Source: Roseibium aggregatum IAM 12614
GTDB taxonomy: Bacteria; Pseudomonadota; Alphaproteobacteria; Rhizobiales; Stappiaceae
Length of the DNA: 64,000 nucleotides
NCBI RefSeq assembly: GCF_000168975.1
Contig: NZ_AAUW01000009.1
Coordinates: 1 to 64,000, forward strand
Direction: 5' to 3'
Shown: in pieces, positions 33,977 to 43,872 of the stretch
Layout: each line of letters opens with the position of its first letter
Numbering within the stretch: the stretch's first letter is position 1
Program-made: the position numbers and the translations under genes
Notes under the pieces: generated by a model
What the model saw: only the letters and a program-made list of their open reading frames with translations
What the model was told of the DNA's origin: nothing
Database searches by the model: none

Positions 33977-36091
33977 TCAGCCCTTCGCATTCATCTCCGC
34001 AAAGGTTCCGCCAGTTTCGGACATCGTCCGCAGCAGGCCAGGCACTTTCCAGTAGTAGGCGTCTTCCTTGGCATACTCTTCGATCCGGCGAACCAGTTCC
34101 CCCGGACCGATGACATCTGCGGTGTGCAACGGGCCGCCGCGGAAACGCGGGAAGCCGTAGCCGTTGAGGAAGACGGCGTCGATGTCGATGGGGCGAAGGG
34201 CAATGCCTTCTTCCAGAACGCGCACGACTTCGGAAATCATCGCGGTCATGAACCGGCTGACGATTTCTTCTTCCGTGAAGCTGCGCGGTGTGACACCGGC
34301 TTTTTCCCGTTCCGCATCGATGATCGCAAGCGCTTCCGGGTTCGGCCGGGAGCCCTGGTCGTCATAGATGTAGAAGCCCTGGCCGGTCTTGCGCCCGAAC
34401 CAGCCGTTCTCGCAAAGACGGTCGGCGATCGGAATATAGCGCTCCTCGGCCGGGCGGGTGGCGGCGCGGCGCTTGTTGGCGGCCCAGCTGATGTCGAGCC
34501 CGGCAAGGTCGGCCACCTGATAGGGGCCCATCGCAAAACCGAAGCCGCGCATGGCCGTATCGATTTCCTCCGGCGAGGCGCCATCCATCATCATGTAATC
34601 GGCAGTCTTCTTGTAGAAGGTCATGATGCGGTTGCCGATGAAGCCGTCACAGACGCCCGAGCGCACGGCGATCTTCTTCAGTTTTCTGGCCAGCGCGAAC
34701 CCGGTCGCAACCACATCGGCGCCGGTCTTGTCAGCAACCACCACTTCCAGAAGCCGCATGACATGGGCGGGCGAGAAGAAGTGCAGACCGATGACATCCT
34801 GCGGCCGGGACGTCGTCGCGGCGATCTCGTTGATGTCGAGATAGGACGTGTTGGAGGCAAGCACGGTGCCGGGCTTGCAGACCTTGTCCAGCGTCTGGAA
34901 GATCTCGCGCTTGACGCCCATGTCCTCAAACACCGCCTCGATGACGAGATCGGCCTCGGCGAGCGCGGCAAGATCCGTCGAGGTGGTGAGTTTTGCGGCC
35001 AGAATGTCGTCGCGGGCTTCTGCGGAAAGCTTGCCGCGTTTGACGGCGCCTTCCAGGTTCCTGGTGATTGTTGCGACACCGCGGTCAAGGCCGTCCTGAT
35101 CGCGTTCGGTCAGGGTGACCGGCAAGCCGACCAGCAGGATCGCGGTGGCGATGCCGGAGCCCATGGTGCCGCCGCCGATGACACCGACAGAGTTGATCTC
35201 GCGCGCGGTCGCCGTGGCTTCGGGGATCTTGGTGACGGCACGCTCGGAAAAGAAGGCGTGGATCAGGCCAGCGCGCTGCGGGCTCGCCATGCATTCCTCG
35301 TAAAGCCGGCGCTCTTCCTTCATGCCCTCGCGGATCGGCAGGTGGCAGGCCTCGACGGCGTCGACGCATTTGTGCGGCGAGAACAGCAGCGGTTGGCTCT
35401 TGGCGAGCTTGGTACGCATTGCCTTGATGGCGGCCGGGTCCGGTTCGGCGGTCAATTCGCCCGTCTTGCGGTTGGGCAGGTCACCGGCAAGCAGGTCCTT
35501 TGCAGAAGACAGCGCGATGTCGCGCGGGTCGCCTTCCACGATCCGGTCGATCAACCCGTGGGACAACGCCTCGTCCGCGGCCATCGGCTTGCCGCTGGTG
35601 ATCATGTCGAGGGCTGTCGCGATCCCGGCAAGCCGCGGCGCGCGCTGGGTGCCGCCGGCACCCGGCAGAATGCCGAGCGTGACTTCCGGCAATCCCACCT
35701 TCGAACCCTTCAGCGCCACGCGTGCATGGCACGACATGGCAACTTCCAGACCACCGCCAAGGGTGGTGCCATGCAGCACACAGACGATGGGCCTGGAAGC
35801 GCTTTCGATGAAATTGCACAGTTCCGGCAGCCACGGATCAAGCGGCGGCTTGCCGAACTCGCGGATGTCGGCGCCGGCAATGAAGGTGCGACCCTTGGCA
35901 TAAAGCGCGATCACTTCAACGCCATCCGTCTGCTGCAGCGTGTCCACGGCCTGCCACAGTCCGGAGCGGATGGCATGGGAGGCGGCATTGACCGGCGGAT
36001 TGTCGAGGGCGATGAGGCCGACAGAGCCGTTGATCTCGATTGAGACGACGTCGTTGATACCGGTTTCGCCGGCAAGCGGTTCCGTAGGCAT
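33977..36091 (-). CDS. Bifunctional enoyl-CoA hydratase/3-hydroxyacyl-CoA dehydrogenase (FadJ/FadB-like)
   Basis: This 704-residue protein begins with a crotonase domain (residues 10-190, with FIAGADIREFG and LHGTTLGGGLEVAMSCHARVA as oxyanion-hole segments). A Rossmann 3-hydroxyacyl-CoA dehydrogenase domain follows (VGVIGGGTMGSGIATA near residue 296, LHFFSPAHVMRLLEVV near 425). Two C-terminal 3HCDH domains end with GYGFPRFRGGP. It carries out steps 2 and 3 of beta-oxidation. The start ATG 36091 has GGGAG 6 bases upstream. It is convergent with the acyl-CoA operon and probably completes it. Confidence 0.93.
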   Translation of the reverse strand: MPTEPLAGETGINDVVSIEINGSVGLIALDNPPVNAASHAIRSGLWQAVDTLQQTDGVEVIALYAKGRTFIAGADIREFGKPPLDPWLPELCNFIESASRPIVCVLHGTTLGGGLEVAMSCHARVALKGSKVGLPEVTLGILPGAGGTQRAPRLAGIATALDMITSGKPMAADEALSHGLIDRIVEGDPRDIALSSAKDLLAGDLPNRKTGELTAEPDPAAIKAMRTKLAKSQPLLFSPHKCVDAVEACHLPIREGMKEERRLYEECMASPQRAGLIHAFFSERAVTKIPEATATAREINSVGVIGGGTMGSGIATAILLVGLPVTLTERDQDGLDRGVATITRNLEGAVKRGKLSAEARDDILAAKLTTSTDLAALAEADLVIEAVFEDMGVKREIFQTLDKVCKPGTVLASNTSYLDINEIAATTSRPQDVIGLHFFSPAHVMRLLEVVVADKTGADVVATGFALARKLKKIAVRSGVCDGFIGNRIMTFYKKTADYMMMDGASPEEIDTAMRGFGFAMGPYQVADLAGLDISWAANKRRAATRPAEERYIPIADRLCENGWFGRKTGQGFYIYDDQGSRPNPEALAIIDAEREKAGVTPRSFTEEEIVSRFMTAMISEVVRVLEEGIALRPIDIDAVFLNGYGFPRFRGGPLHTADVIGPGELVRRIEEYAKEDAYYWKVPGLLRTMSETGGTFAEMNAKG

Positions 36092-36190
36092 GAATATCTC
36101 CCTTGGCGCCAGAACGGCGCAAAATTTTGGGCCGGATTGTCAGGTCCGGGCAGAGCTTGTCAAGGTGACCGAAGAGGGCAAGTGACGCGT

Positions 36191-36655
36191 TCAGTCCTTC
36201 GGCGGTGCTTTCGGGGTGAAAGCGCAGCGATCAGGCTTCAGGTCGATAAGCGGGGTGCCGTCGAGGCAGTCAAGTCCGCGCACGACCAGGGTCGAGCCGT
36301 CAACCGAGACCAGTTTCGCCACAACGGTGCCGATGGGGTTCGGCCGCACGGGCGAACGCAGGGCAAAGGTGCCGAAAGTCTTTTCGCTATGCGCCGGGTT
36401 CTGGACGACCAGGTCCCGCCTGGCCTTGTCGAGCCAATAGAGCAGTTCAACCCGGTCGTATTGCTCAAGCCCTTGCAATGCCGGCACCCAGGGGTCGAAG
36501 ATCTCGATCCGGCATTCCGGGCCGTCCACGCTGCCCTGACGCGGGCAGTCCTTGCGCTCCTTGAAGGGCGTGTGGATCCTGCCGATGAAAAAGAGCCTGG
36601 CATCGTCCGGTTCGGGTATCGCAACCGAGACTTCATGCGGGCGGATATCGCTCAT
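36191..36655 (-). CDS. trmO: tRNA (N6-threonylcarbamoyladenosine37-N6)-methyltransferase TrmO (TsaA)
   Basis: This 154-residue beta-barrel protein of the UPF0066/TsaA family carries IGRIHTPFKERKDCPRQG near residue 19, LLYWLDKARRDLV, and ALRSPVRPNPIGTVVAKL near 105. It methylates t6A37 of threonine tRNA using SAM. I choose ATG 36655 (MSDIRPHEV). A 36-residue upstream extension is rejected. It follows the HTH-regulator gene after 70 bp. Confidence 0.87.
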   Translation of the reverse strand: MSDIRPHEVSVAIPEPDDARLFFIGRIHTPFKERKDCPRQGSVDGPECRIEIFDPWVPALQGLEQYDRVELLYWLDKARRDLVVQNPAHSEKTFGTFALRSPVRPNPIGTVVAKLVSVDGSTLVVRGLDCLDGTPLIDLKPDRCAFTPKAPPKD

Positions 36656-36725
36656 CGTGTCTTTCCTGAATGAGTGCCTGAATGAGAACCTGAATGCGCT
36701 CCGGACCGCTATGAGATGGTGCGGA

Positions 36726-37616
36726 TCAGGCGGATAGCCAGCGGACGTCGCCGTGACCTTCAAGGTCGTACCCGCCGAGTGCTGCAGCCTTGTCCTGAAA
36801 CTCCTGTGTTCGTGCGAACGCGAACAGCGTTTGAACAGGCGGAGTGAAATAGGAGCGGCGATCGATCAGAAGATCGAAGCATTCCTCGGCCAGCGGCACG
36901 AACCTCAGTTTGAATGGCTTTGCTGCGGTTTCGATGCCGAGAGCAGCTTCCGCCTCGCCGGCGGCGACAGCCGATGCCGCATCGTTTTCCGTGTGGGCAG
37001 TGGCAGGGCCGATGGTCAGATCGGCTTCGCTCAGGCCGGCCTCGGCAAGCAGTCTGGAAAACAGCAGGGCCGTGCCCGTGCCTGGTTGCCGCAGGGCAAC
37101 CCGTTTGCCTTTCAGGTCGGCAACGGAGCGGATGGTCGTCGCGGCCTCGCGGGAAACCAGCAGACCGCGTTTGCGGGTCGCCCAGCCGACCAGAACAGCC
37201 TCCTTCAGGTTCAGGCGGCTAACCGACTCGACATTCCAGCCGATTTCTTCAGGCAGATGCAGCCCGGCAAGCGCTGCGTCACCGGTGGCAAAGCGGCTCA
37301 AGCCGTCCGCGCTGCCGTTGCACAGCATGGCCAGCCCGCAGCCGGAGGCATGGACCGCCCAGTCCAGCAAGGGATCGTGGGAACCCGCCAGAACGCCGGG
37401 GCGTTCGGCGGCGGTAGCGGCAGCCGGTCCCTCGATCCAGGAACGGAGTTCGGCTGCGGGAAAAAGCAGCTTTCCCGTGATTCGCCGATGCGGAATCTCG
37501 TTGGCGGCGGCAAGGTCGTAAACCTTGCGCTCCTTGACCCTCAAAAGGTCGGCCACTTCCTTGGTGGTCAGAAACTGAAGTTGCTGAGTGCCGGTGTCTT
37601 GCAAAGCGTCGCCCAT
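36726..37616 (-). CDS. HTH (excisionase-type) regulator with periplasmic-binding-fold sensor
   Basis: Residues 14-62 form an excisionase/MerR-like DNA-binding domain (FLTTKEVADLLRVKERKVYDL). Residues 80-296 form a type-2 periplasmic-binding fold (PBP_like), with LKGKRVALRQPGTGTALLFSRLL near 170 and AAVAAGEAEAALGIETAA near 218. Proteins of this kind are one-component regulators linked to molybdate, tungstate or formate metabolism in some bacteria; I cannot fix the ligand. A perfect 20-bp palindrome lies 42 bp upstream of its start, a likely autoregulatory site. Confidence 0.8.
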   Translation of the reverse strand: MGDALQDTGTQQLQFLTTKEVADLLRVKERKVYDLAAANEIPHRRITGKLLFPAAELRSWIEGPAAATAAERPGVLAGSHDPLLDWAVHASGCGLAMLCNGSADGLSRFATGDAALAGLHLPEEIGWNVESVSRLNLKEAVLVGWATRKRGLLVSREAATTIRSVADLKGKRVALRQPGTGTALLFSRLLAEAGLSEADLTIGPATAHTENDAASAVAAGEAEAALGIETAAKPFKLRFVPLAEECFDLLIDRRSYFTPPVQTLFAFARTQEFQDKAAALGGYDLEGHGDVRWLSA

Positions 37617-37658
37617 GGTTGAATAACAGGACTTTACCGGAGGACCTTCCGGAGAGAC

Positions 37659-37678
37659 AAGACTGTCCGGACAGTCTT
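37659..37678. promoter_or_regulatory. Perfect 20-bp palindrome, candidate operator
   Basis: AAGACTGTCC-GGACAGTCTT is perfectly symmetrical with no spacer, as expected for a dimeric regulator site. It lies in the 305-bp gap between the HTH-PBP regulator (minus, start 37616) and livH (plus, start 37922). It is closer to the regulator. Confidence 0.55.
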
Positions 37679-37921
37679 TAACTTGATGGTTTGACGGATA
37701 AGCGAAACCGTACCGCCCGGTCCGGTTATTTCTGACCTGAATTTTTAAAAAGAAGAATAAATTTCCTCAAAGTTCGAAAACAGGAAATCTTTTATTTTTA
37801 TCTTTCCCCTGATGCGAGAGGAATTGTCTCACCTCGCGTGAGTTGCTAATGAAGCTTTAATGAAGGCAAAATGCCTCGTTCTAAGAAGCGGCAAAGGCTT
37901 CCGGGGGTAACAAAAAAGAAC

Positions 37922-38857
<936 letters not shown>

Positions 38858-38860
38858 TCC

Positions 38861-40195
38861 ATGTCCGCAAAATCTGAGAACCTCTTCATGGTGTCGCTCA
38901 AGGATGCGGCGGCTGGGGGCGCGGTAGCGCTTGCCCTGTTCGGCGTTCTGATCGGCATGAAGGCCGAGGTCGCAAGCGGCCTCGGCGGCCAGCTCGGCAT
39001 CGAATACCGCTGGGCGGCAGTTGCCATTGCGGTTGCCATCGTCTTCGGCGGACGCCTGCTGCTGAACCTGTTCGTCTGGAAGACCGACAAACCGGTCACC
39101 GCGACGGCCAAAGGCTTCCTGCCGAGCGCCAAACCTCTGGCAAAACTCGGCAAATACGCGATGCCGGTGTTCCTGATCCTGGCCGTGGTGCTGCCGTTCC
39201 TGCTGATGTCGGCCTATGGCTCGCGCGGGTCCCGCCAGTATCTGGACCTTGCCATTCTTGTGACCACCTACGTGATGCTAGGCTGGGGGCTCAACATCGT
39301 GGTCGGGCTCGCAGGGCTGCTGGATCTGGGCTACGTCGCCTTCTATGCGGTCGGTGCCTATTCCTACGCGCTGCTGGCCCAGTATTTCGGCTTCTCCTTC
39401 TGGATCTGCCTGCCGCTCGCCGGCATCCTGGCCGCCTTCTGGGGCATTATCCTGGGGTTCCCGGTTCTGCGTCTGAGGGGCGACTATCTTGCCATCGTGA
39501 CGCTGGCCTTCGGGGAAATCATCCGGGTGGTTCTGCTGAACTGGTACGATTTCACCGGTGGTCCGGACGGTATCTCCGGCATTCCGCGGCCGAGCTTCTT
39601 CGGTATCGAGTTCGAGCGTGGCCCGGGCGGCTTCGCCGATACCTTCGGTCTGGAATACAATTCCATTCACCGGATCATCTTCCTTTACTACCTGATCCTG
39701 ATCATGGCTCTGGTCACCAACTTCGTGACCATGCGCCTGCGCAAGCTTCCGGTCGGACGGGCCTGGGAGGCCCTGCGCGAGGATGAGATCGCCTGCCGTT
39801 CGCTCGGCATCAACACCACCCACACCAAACTGACCGCCTTTGCGCTCGGTGCCATGTTCGGCGGTTTCGCGGGCTCGTTCTTTGCCACCCGGCAAGGCTT
39901 CATCTCGCCGGAAAGCTTCACCTTCATCGAGTCCGCGGTCATTCTGGCCATCGTGGTTCTGGGTGGTCTCGGCAGCCAGATCGGCGTCGTCATCGCCGCG
40001 GTGGTGATGATCGGCGGTTTTGAATTCTTCCGCGGACTGGAGGAATACCGCATGCTGGTGTTCGGGCTTCTGATGGTCGTCATCATGGTCTGGAAACCGC
40101 GCGGCCTCATCTCCACCCGCATGCCGTCGATCACCCTCAGCGGCAAGAAGGCCAAGGGCATCAGTGCCGACCTCGTGCAGGAGGGCCACGGATGA
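38861..40195 (+). CDS. livM: Branched-chain amino acid ABC transporter permease LivM
   Basis: This 444-residue permease has an N-terminal extension with two or three helices (residues 1-115), then the conserved core. Core motifs are GLAGLLDLGYVAFYAVGAYSYAL, FPVLRLRGDYLAIVTLAFGEI and the EAA-like loop GRAWEALREDEIACRSLGIN. It pairs with LivH. Its stop overlaps the livG start as ATGA. The long form with an extra N-terminal segment is common in proteobacteria. Confidence 0.93.
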   Translation: MSAKSENLFMVSLKDAAAGGAVALALFGVLIGMKAEVASGLGGQLGIEYRWAAVAIAVAIVFGGRLLLNLFVWKTDKPVTATAKGFLPSAKPLAKLGKYAMPVFLILAVVLPFLLMSAYGSRGSRQYLDLAILVTTYVMLGWGLNIVVGLAGLLDLGYVAFYAVGAYSYALLAQYFGFSFWICLPLAGILAAFWGIILGFPVLRLRGDYLAIVTLAFGEIIRVVLLNWYDFTGGPDGISGIPRPSFFGIEFERGPGGFADTFGLEYNSIHRIIFLYYLILIMALVTNFVTMRLRKLPVGRAWEALREDEIACRSLGINTTHTKLTAFALGAMFGGFAGSFFATRQGFISPESFTFIESAVILAIVVLGGLGSQIGVVIAAVVMIGGFEFFRGLEEYRMLVFGLLMVVIMVWKPRGLISTRMPSITLSGKKAKGISADLVQEGHG

Positions 40196-41037
40196 GCTCC
40201 TGGGAGACAAACCCCGTCCTGACGATCGAGCATCTGACCATGCGCTTCGGCGGCCTGGTCGCCATTGACGATCTGTCCTTCAATGTCGGGCGCGGCGACA
40301 TCACCGCCCTGATCGGCCCGAACGGCGCCGGCAAGACCACCGTCTTCAACTGCGTCACCGGCTTCTACAAGCCGACAGAGGGCCGGGTCGTGATGCACCG
40401 GACCAACGGCGAGCATTACCTGCTCGAGCGCATGGCTGACTTCCAGATCTCGGCGAAAGCCAAGGTCGCCCGCACGTTCCAGAACATCCGCCTGTTCGGC
40501 GGCATGACCCTTCTGGAGAACCTGATGGTCGCGCAGCACAATCCGCTGATGCTGGCATCGGGCTATTCGCTGGCAGGTATCTTCGGCCTGGCGACGTTCC
40601 GCAAGGCAGAGCGTCAGGCGGTCGAGAAGGCACGCTACTGGCTGGAAAAGACGGCGCTCATCGACCGGGCGGATGCCCCGGCGGCGGATCTGCCTTATGG
40701 CGACCAGCGTCGTCTGGAGATTGCCCGCGCCATGTGTTCGGGACCTGAACTCCTGTGCCTTGACGAACCGGCCGCCGGTCTGAACCCCAAGGAAAGTGGC
40801 GAGTTGAACACGCTCCTGCAGTACATCCGCAAGGAGCACGGAACCTCTATCCTGCTGATTGAACACGACATGAGCGTTGTGATGGAAATTTCGGATCACG
40901 TCGTGGTTCTGGATTATGGCGAGAAGATCTCCGACGGCACCGCAGCCGAGGTGAAGGACGATCCGAAGGTGATCGCCGCCTATCTGGGCGTTCCGGATGA
41001 AGAAGTCGACGCGGTGGAAGAGGAGGTCGGAATATGA
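40192..41037 (+). CDS. livG: Branched-chain amino acid ABC transporter ATPase LivG
   Basis: This 281-residue ATPase has Walker A GPNGAGKTTVFN near residue 43 and the Q-loop region RTFQNIRLFGGMTLLENLMVA. The signature region is PYGDQRRLEIARAM, followed by Walker B ELLCLDEPAAGLNPKE. It carries a typical LivG insertion between Walker A and the Q-loop. It hydrolyses ATP to drive uptake through LivHM. ATGA overlaps join it to livM and livF. Confidence 0.94.
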   Translation: MSSWETNPVLTIEHLTMRFGGLVAIDDLSFNVGRGDITALIGPNGAGKTTVFNCVTGFYKPTEGRVVMHRTNGEHYLLERMADFQISAKAKVARTFQNIRLFGGMTLLENLMVAQHNPLMLASGYSLAGIFGLATFRKAERQAVEKARYWLEKTALIDRADAPAADLPYGDQRRLEIARAMCSGPELLCLDEPAAGLNPKESGELNTLLQYIRKEHGTSILLIEHDMSVVMEISDHVVVLDYGEKISDGTAAEVKDDPKVIAAYLGVPDEEVDAVEEEVGI

Positions 41038-41765
41038 CTGCCTCCAACCATCTTCTTGAAGTCAGAAACGTCGAGACCCATTACGGCAAGATCATCGCGC
41101 TGCGGGGTGTCGACCTGACCGTCGACCGGGGCGAGATCGTCTCGCTGATCGGCGCCAACGGGGCCGGCAAGTCGACGTTGATGATGACCATCTGCGGCAC
41201 GCCGCAGGCAAGCTCCGGCCAGGTCATCTACGACGGCGAAGACATCACCCGCATGCCCACCCACCTGATCATGCGCAAGTCGATTGCCCAGTCTCCGGAA
41301 GGGCGGCGGATCTTTCCGCGCATGAGCGTGATGGAAAACCTGATCATGGGCGCCGAAATGGCCGGCAACCACGACCTGGAAGCCGGTCTGCAGCGCGCAT
41401 TCGACCTGTTTCCGCGCCTGAAAGAGCGTCGGAACCAGCGTGGCGGCACGCTTTCGGGCGGCGAACAGCAGATGCTGGCAATCGCCCGGGCGCTGATGTC
41501 CAATCCGCGTCTCCTGCTTCTGGACGAGCCGTCTCTCGGTCTGGCACCGCTGATCGTGAAACAGATCTTCGACGCGATCCGGGATCTCAACCAGAGCGAC
41601 GGCCTCACCGTTTTCCTGGTGGAACAGAACGCCTATCATGCGCTGAAACTGGCGCACCGGGCCTATGTGATGGTGAACGGCAAGATCACCATGTCGGGAA
41701 CCGGCAAGGAACTGCTTGCCCGCGAGGATGTGCAGGCAGCCTACCTCGAAGGCGGAAGACACTAG
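41034..41765 (+). CDS. livF: Branched-chain amino acid ABC transporter ATPase LivF
   Basis: This 243-residue ATPase has Walker A GANGAGKSTLMMT near residue 40 and the LivF-specific SPEGRRIFPRMSVMENL near 85. The signature is LSGGEQQMLAIARALM and Walker B RLLLLDEPSLGLAP, then the H-loop VFLVEQNAYHAL. It forms the heterodimeric motor with LivG. Confidence 0.94.
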   Translation: MTASNHLLEVRNVETHYGKIIALRGVDLTVDRGEIVSLIGANGAGKSTLMMTICGTPQASSGQVIYDGEDITRMPTHLIMRKSIAQSPEGRRIFPRMSVMENLIMGAEMAGNHDLEAGLQRAFDLFPRLKERRNQRGGTLSGGEQQMLAIARALMSNPRLLLLDEPSLGLAPLIVKQIFDAIRDLNQSDGLTVFLVEQNAYHALKLAHRAYVMVNGKITMSGTGKELLAREDVQAAYLEGGRH

Positions 41766-41774
41766 GAGCGCGCT

Positions 41775-42143
41775 ATGGGTATTCTTTATCAGACCGGTTT
41801 TGGCGTGTTTCTTGTCCTGCTGTGCGGCCTCGGCGGCGGTGCGGCCTGGATGACGGGACGGGCCTGCGCCAACACCTGGCGGCCGCTTTACGTGCTGTTC
41901 TGGTTCGTGTTCCTGCTGAGCCTGGCGATCAGGTTCCTGACCTTCGCCCTGTTCGACGGAACGCTGCTGTCAGTGCACTATCTGGTTGTAGACTACGTCA
42001 TTCTGCTTGCATTCGGGTTGGCAGGATGGCGCTATACACGGACCAGCCAGATGACGACACAGTATGTGTGGCTTTACGAAAAGACGAGTCCCTTCAGTTG
42101 GCGGTTGAAGACCGGCCAGACGGACAAATACGCCAAGGGCTGA
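41775..42143 (+). CDS. DUF6867-like small membrane protein of the liv operon
   Basis: This 122-residue protein has three predicted membrane helices (about residues 7-27, 38-57 and 67-86) and a soluble end rich in polar residues (WLYEKTSPFSWRLKTGQTDKYAKG). It lies 9 bp after livF and before livK, a position where alphaproteobacterial liv operons often carry a DUF6867 gene. Its role is unknown. It could be an accessory subunit of the permease. Confidence 0.75.
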   Translation: MGILYQTGFGVFLVLLCGLGGGAAWMTGRACANTWRPLYVLFWFVFLLSLAIRFLTFALFDGTLLSVHYLVVDYVILLAFGLAGWRYTRTSQMTTQYVWLYEKTSPFSWRLKTGQTDKYAKG

Positions 42144-42289
42144 GAATTCCGGAGGTGCATTTTCCGCACCGATGGGGAACCGGCAGGGAATGGACGAAAA
42201 ACAACAAAAATCGTCTGTGGCCCGGCCAAAACGGAAGCACGGGCTTCCAATCCAAGTGGTCCAGATAACTGGAACCAGGGGAGTTGATG

Positions 42290-43390
42290 ATGAAAAAGTA
42301 TCTTTTGGCTAGCGTTGCTGCGATTGCCGGTGTGGCTATGTCCACTGCCGCTTTTGCAGACATCGTGATTGCAACTGCAGGTCCGATGACCGGCCAGTAC
42401 GCTTCCTTCGGCGCACAGATGAAAGCCGGTGCCGAGCAGGCCGTGGCGGACATCAACGCAGCAGGCGGCGTCAATGGCGAGCAGCTCGTGCTGGAAGTGG
42501 GCGACGACGCCTGCGACCCGAAACAGGCTGTTGCCGTTGCCAACCAGATGGTCGGCAAGGGCGTGGTCTTCATGGCCGGTCACTTCTGCTCGGGCTCTTC
42601 CATCCCGGCATCCGCCGTCTACGCGGAAGAAGGCATCGTCCAGATTTCTCCGGCTTCCACCAACCCGAAGTTCACCGACGAGCGTCCGGGCCCGGGCACT
42701 TTCCGCGTCTGCGGCCGTGACGACCAGCAGGGTCAGGTTGCCGGCACCTATCTGGCAGAGGAATTCGGCGACAAGAACATCGCCATCGTTCACGACAAGA
42801 CTGCCTACGGCAAAGGCCTCGCCGATGCGACCAAGGAAGTCATGAACGCGGCCGGCAAGACCGAAGCCCTCTACGAAGCCTATACGGCCGGTGAAAAGGA
42901 CTACACCGCGCTGGTTTCCAAGCTGAAGTCGGAAAACATCGACGTTCTCTATGTCGGCGGTTATCACACCGAAGCCGGCCTGATGAAGCGTCAGATGGTC
43001 GACCAGGGCATGAGCACAATCCTCGTTTCCGGCGATGCGCTCGTGACCGACGAATACTGGTCCATCACCGGCCCGGCCGGCGAAGGCACCCTGATGACCT
43101 TCTCTCCGGATCCGCGCAAGAACCCGGAAGCTGCTCCGGTCGTGAAGGCGCTTGAAGACGCCGGCAAGACCGCTGAAGGCTATGCGCTCTACACCTATGC
43201 CGCCATCCAGGCATGGGCAGCGGCTGCATCTGCTGCCGGTTCCACCGAGTATGACGACGTTGTCGGCGCTCTGAACGACGGCGACTTCAAGACCGTTCTC
43301 GGCGATCTGTCCTTCGACGACAAGGGTGACGTTACCCTGCCGGGCTACGTCTGGTACGAGTGGAAAGACGGCAAGTACGACTATAAATAA
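42290..43390 (+). CDS. Branched-chain amino acid ABC transporter substrate-binding protein (LivK/J-like)
   Basis: This protein of 366 residues has a signal peptide (MKKYLLASVAAIAGVAMSTAAFA), so it is exported to the periplasm. The mature part opens DIVIATAGPMTGQYASFGAQMKAGAEQAV and continues through GHFCSGSSIPASAVYAEEG, as in LivK/LivJ. A pair of cysteines (DDACDP and HFCSG) probably forms the usual disulfide. I choose the third start, ATG 42290, since AGGGGAG lies 6 bases upstream. An intrinsic terminator follows at 43427. Confidence 0.93.
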   Translation: MKKYLLASVAAIAGVAMSTAAFADIVIATAGPMTGQYASFGAQMKAGAEQAVADINAAGGVNGEQLVLEVGDDACDPKQAVAVANQMVGKGVVFMAGHFCSGSSIPASAVYAEEGIVQISPASTNPKFTDERPGPGTFRVCGRDDQQGQVAGTYLAEEFGDKNIAIVHDKTAYGKGLADATKEVMNAAGKTEALYEAYTAGEKDYTALVSKLKSENIDVLYVGGYHTEAGLMKRQMVDQGMSTILVSGDALVTDEYWSITGPAGEGTLMTFSPDPRKNPEAAPVVKALEDAGKTAEGYALYTYAAIQAWAAAASAAGSTEYDDVVGALNDGDFKTVLGDLSFDDKGDVTLPGYVWYEWKDGKYDYK

Positions 43391-43426
43391 GCCATAGTCG
43401 CTGCAAGTTTGGTGCTTTGCACAAGA

Positions 43427-43458
43427 CCCCGTCCGGCCTTTGCCGGGCGGGGTTTTTT
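43427..43458 (+). terminator. Rho-independent terminator after the liv operon
   Basis: CCCCGTCCGGC (43427-43437) and GCCGGGCGGGG (43442-43452) pair over 11 bp with one G-T wobble and a 4-base loop, followed by TTTTTT. It lies 37 bp after the substrate-binding protein stop. Confidence 0.85.
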
Positions 43459-43872
43459 GTTGCCGGCAGACCGCCCGCGGTCTTTTGGCGACCCTCCCGG
43501 TGAATGACGCAGTCAGAGCATTTCATGACGTTCTACGGCAAATGGTGCAAGTTAGCTTGGGCGAAACTCTTCTAGAGGCACAACAAAGAACATTGCTGTG
43601 TAGTAAAGATTGCCAAACCCGGAGGAAGAAATTCCTTTCTTCGGGCGGTTCTTCTTGAGTAAAAGTACCGGCTCCATACCGCGCTGCAAAATATTAAGTC
43701 GGTGCCTGACTAAAAAATATCCAATTTTTTTTCATAAGCCCTTCCCAAATGGCAGTAATTTTGTTTTTCTATGCGCGTTCGCACATATCGATAGCTCTTT
43801 GGGGACGGAGGTTACCTGAGGGTTATTGGGCGTGCGTCTAATAATAATGATAGAAGCTGACTTGGGGACACA
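43459..43872. other. AT-rich leader region before the PotA-type operon
   Basis: This 414-bp region holds no credible gene; a 72-codon frame near its start spans the terminator and has no motif. It is more AT-rich than its surroundings. A small hairpin GAAGAAA-TTCC-TTTCTTC lies near 43627. It probably carries the promoter and regulatory sites of the downstream transporter. Confidence 0.4.

Noticed and set aside
33851..36043. 730-codon plus-strand frame opposite the FadJ-like gene
   Set aside because: The opposite strand encodes a complete two-part beta-oxidation enzyme; this frame arises from its codon bias.
37620..37921. Riboswitch or tRNA-like structure upstream of livH
   Set aside because: Only a palindrome and AT-rich promoter-like DNA are visible; no conserved riboswitch core could be recognised.
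43440..43658. 72-codon frame after the liv operon
   Set aside because: It starts within the terminator hairpin and has no family features.
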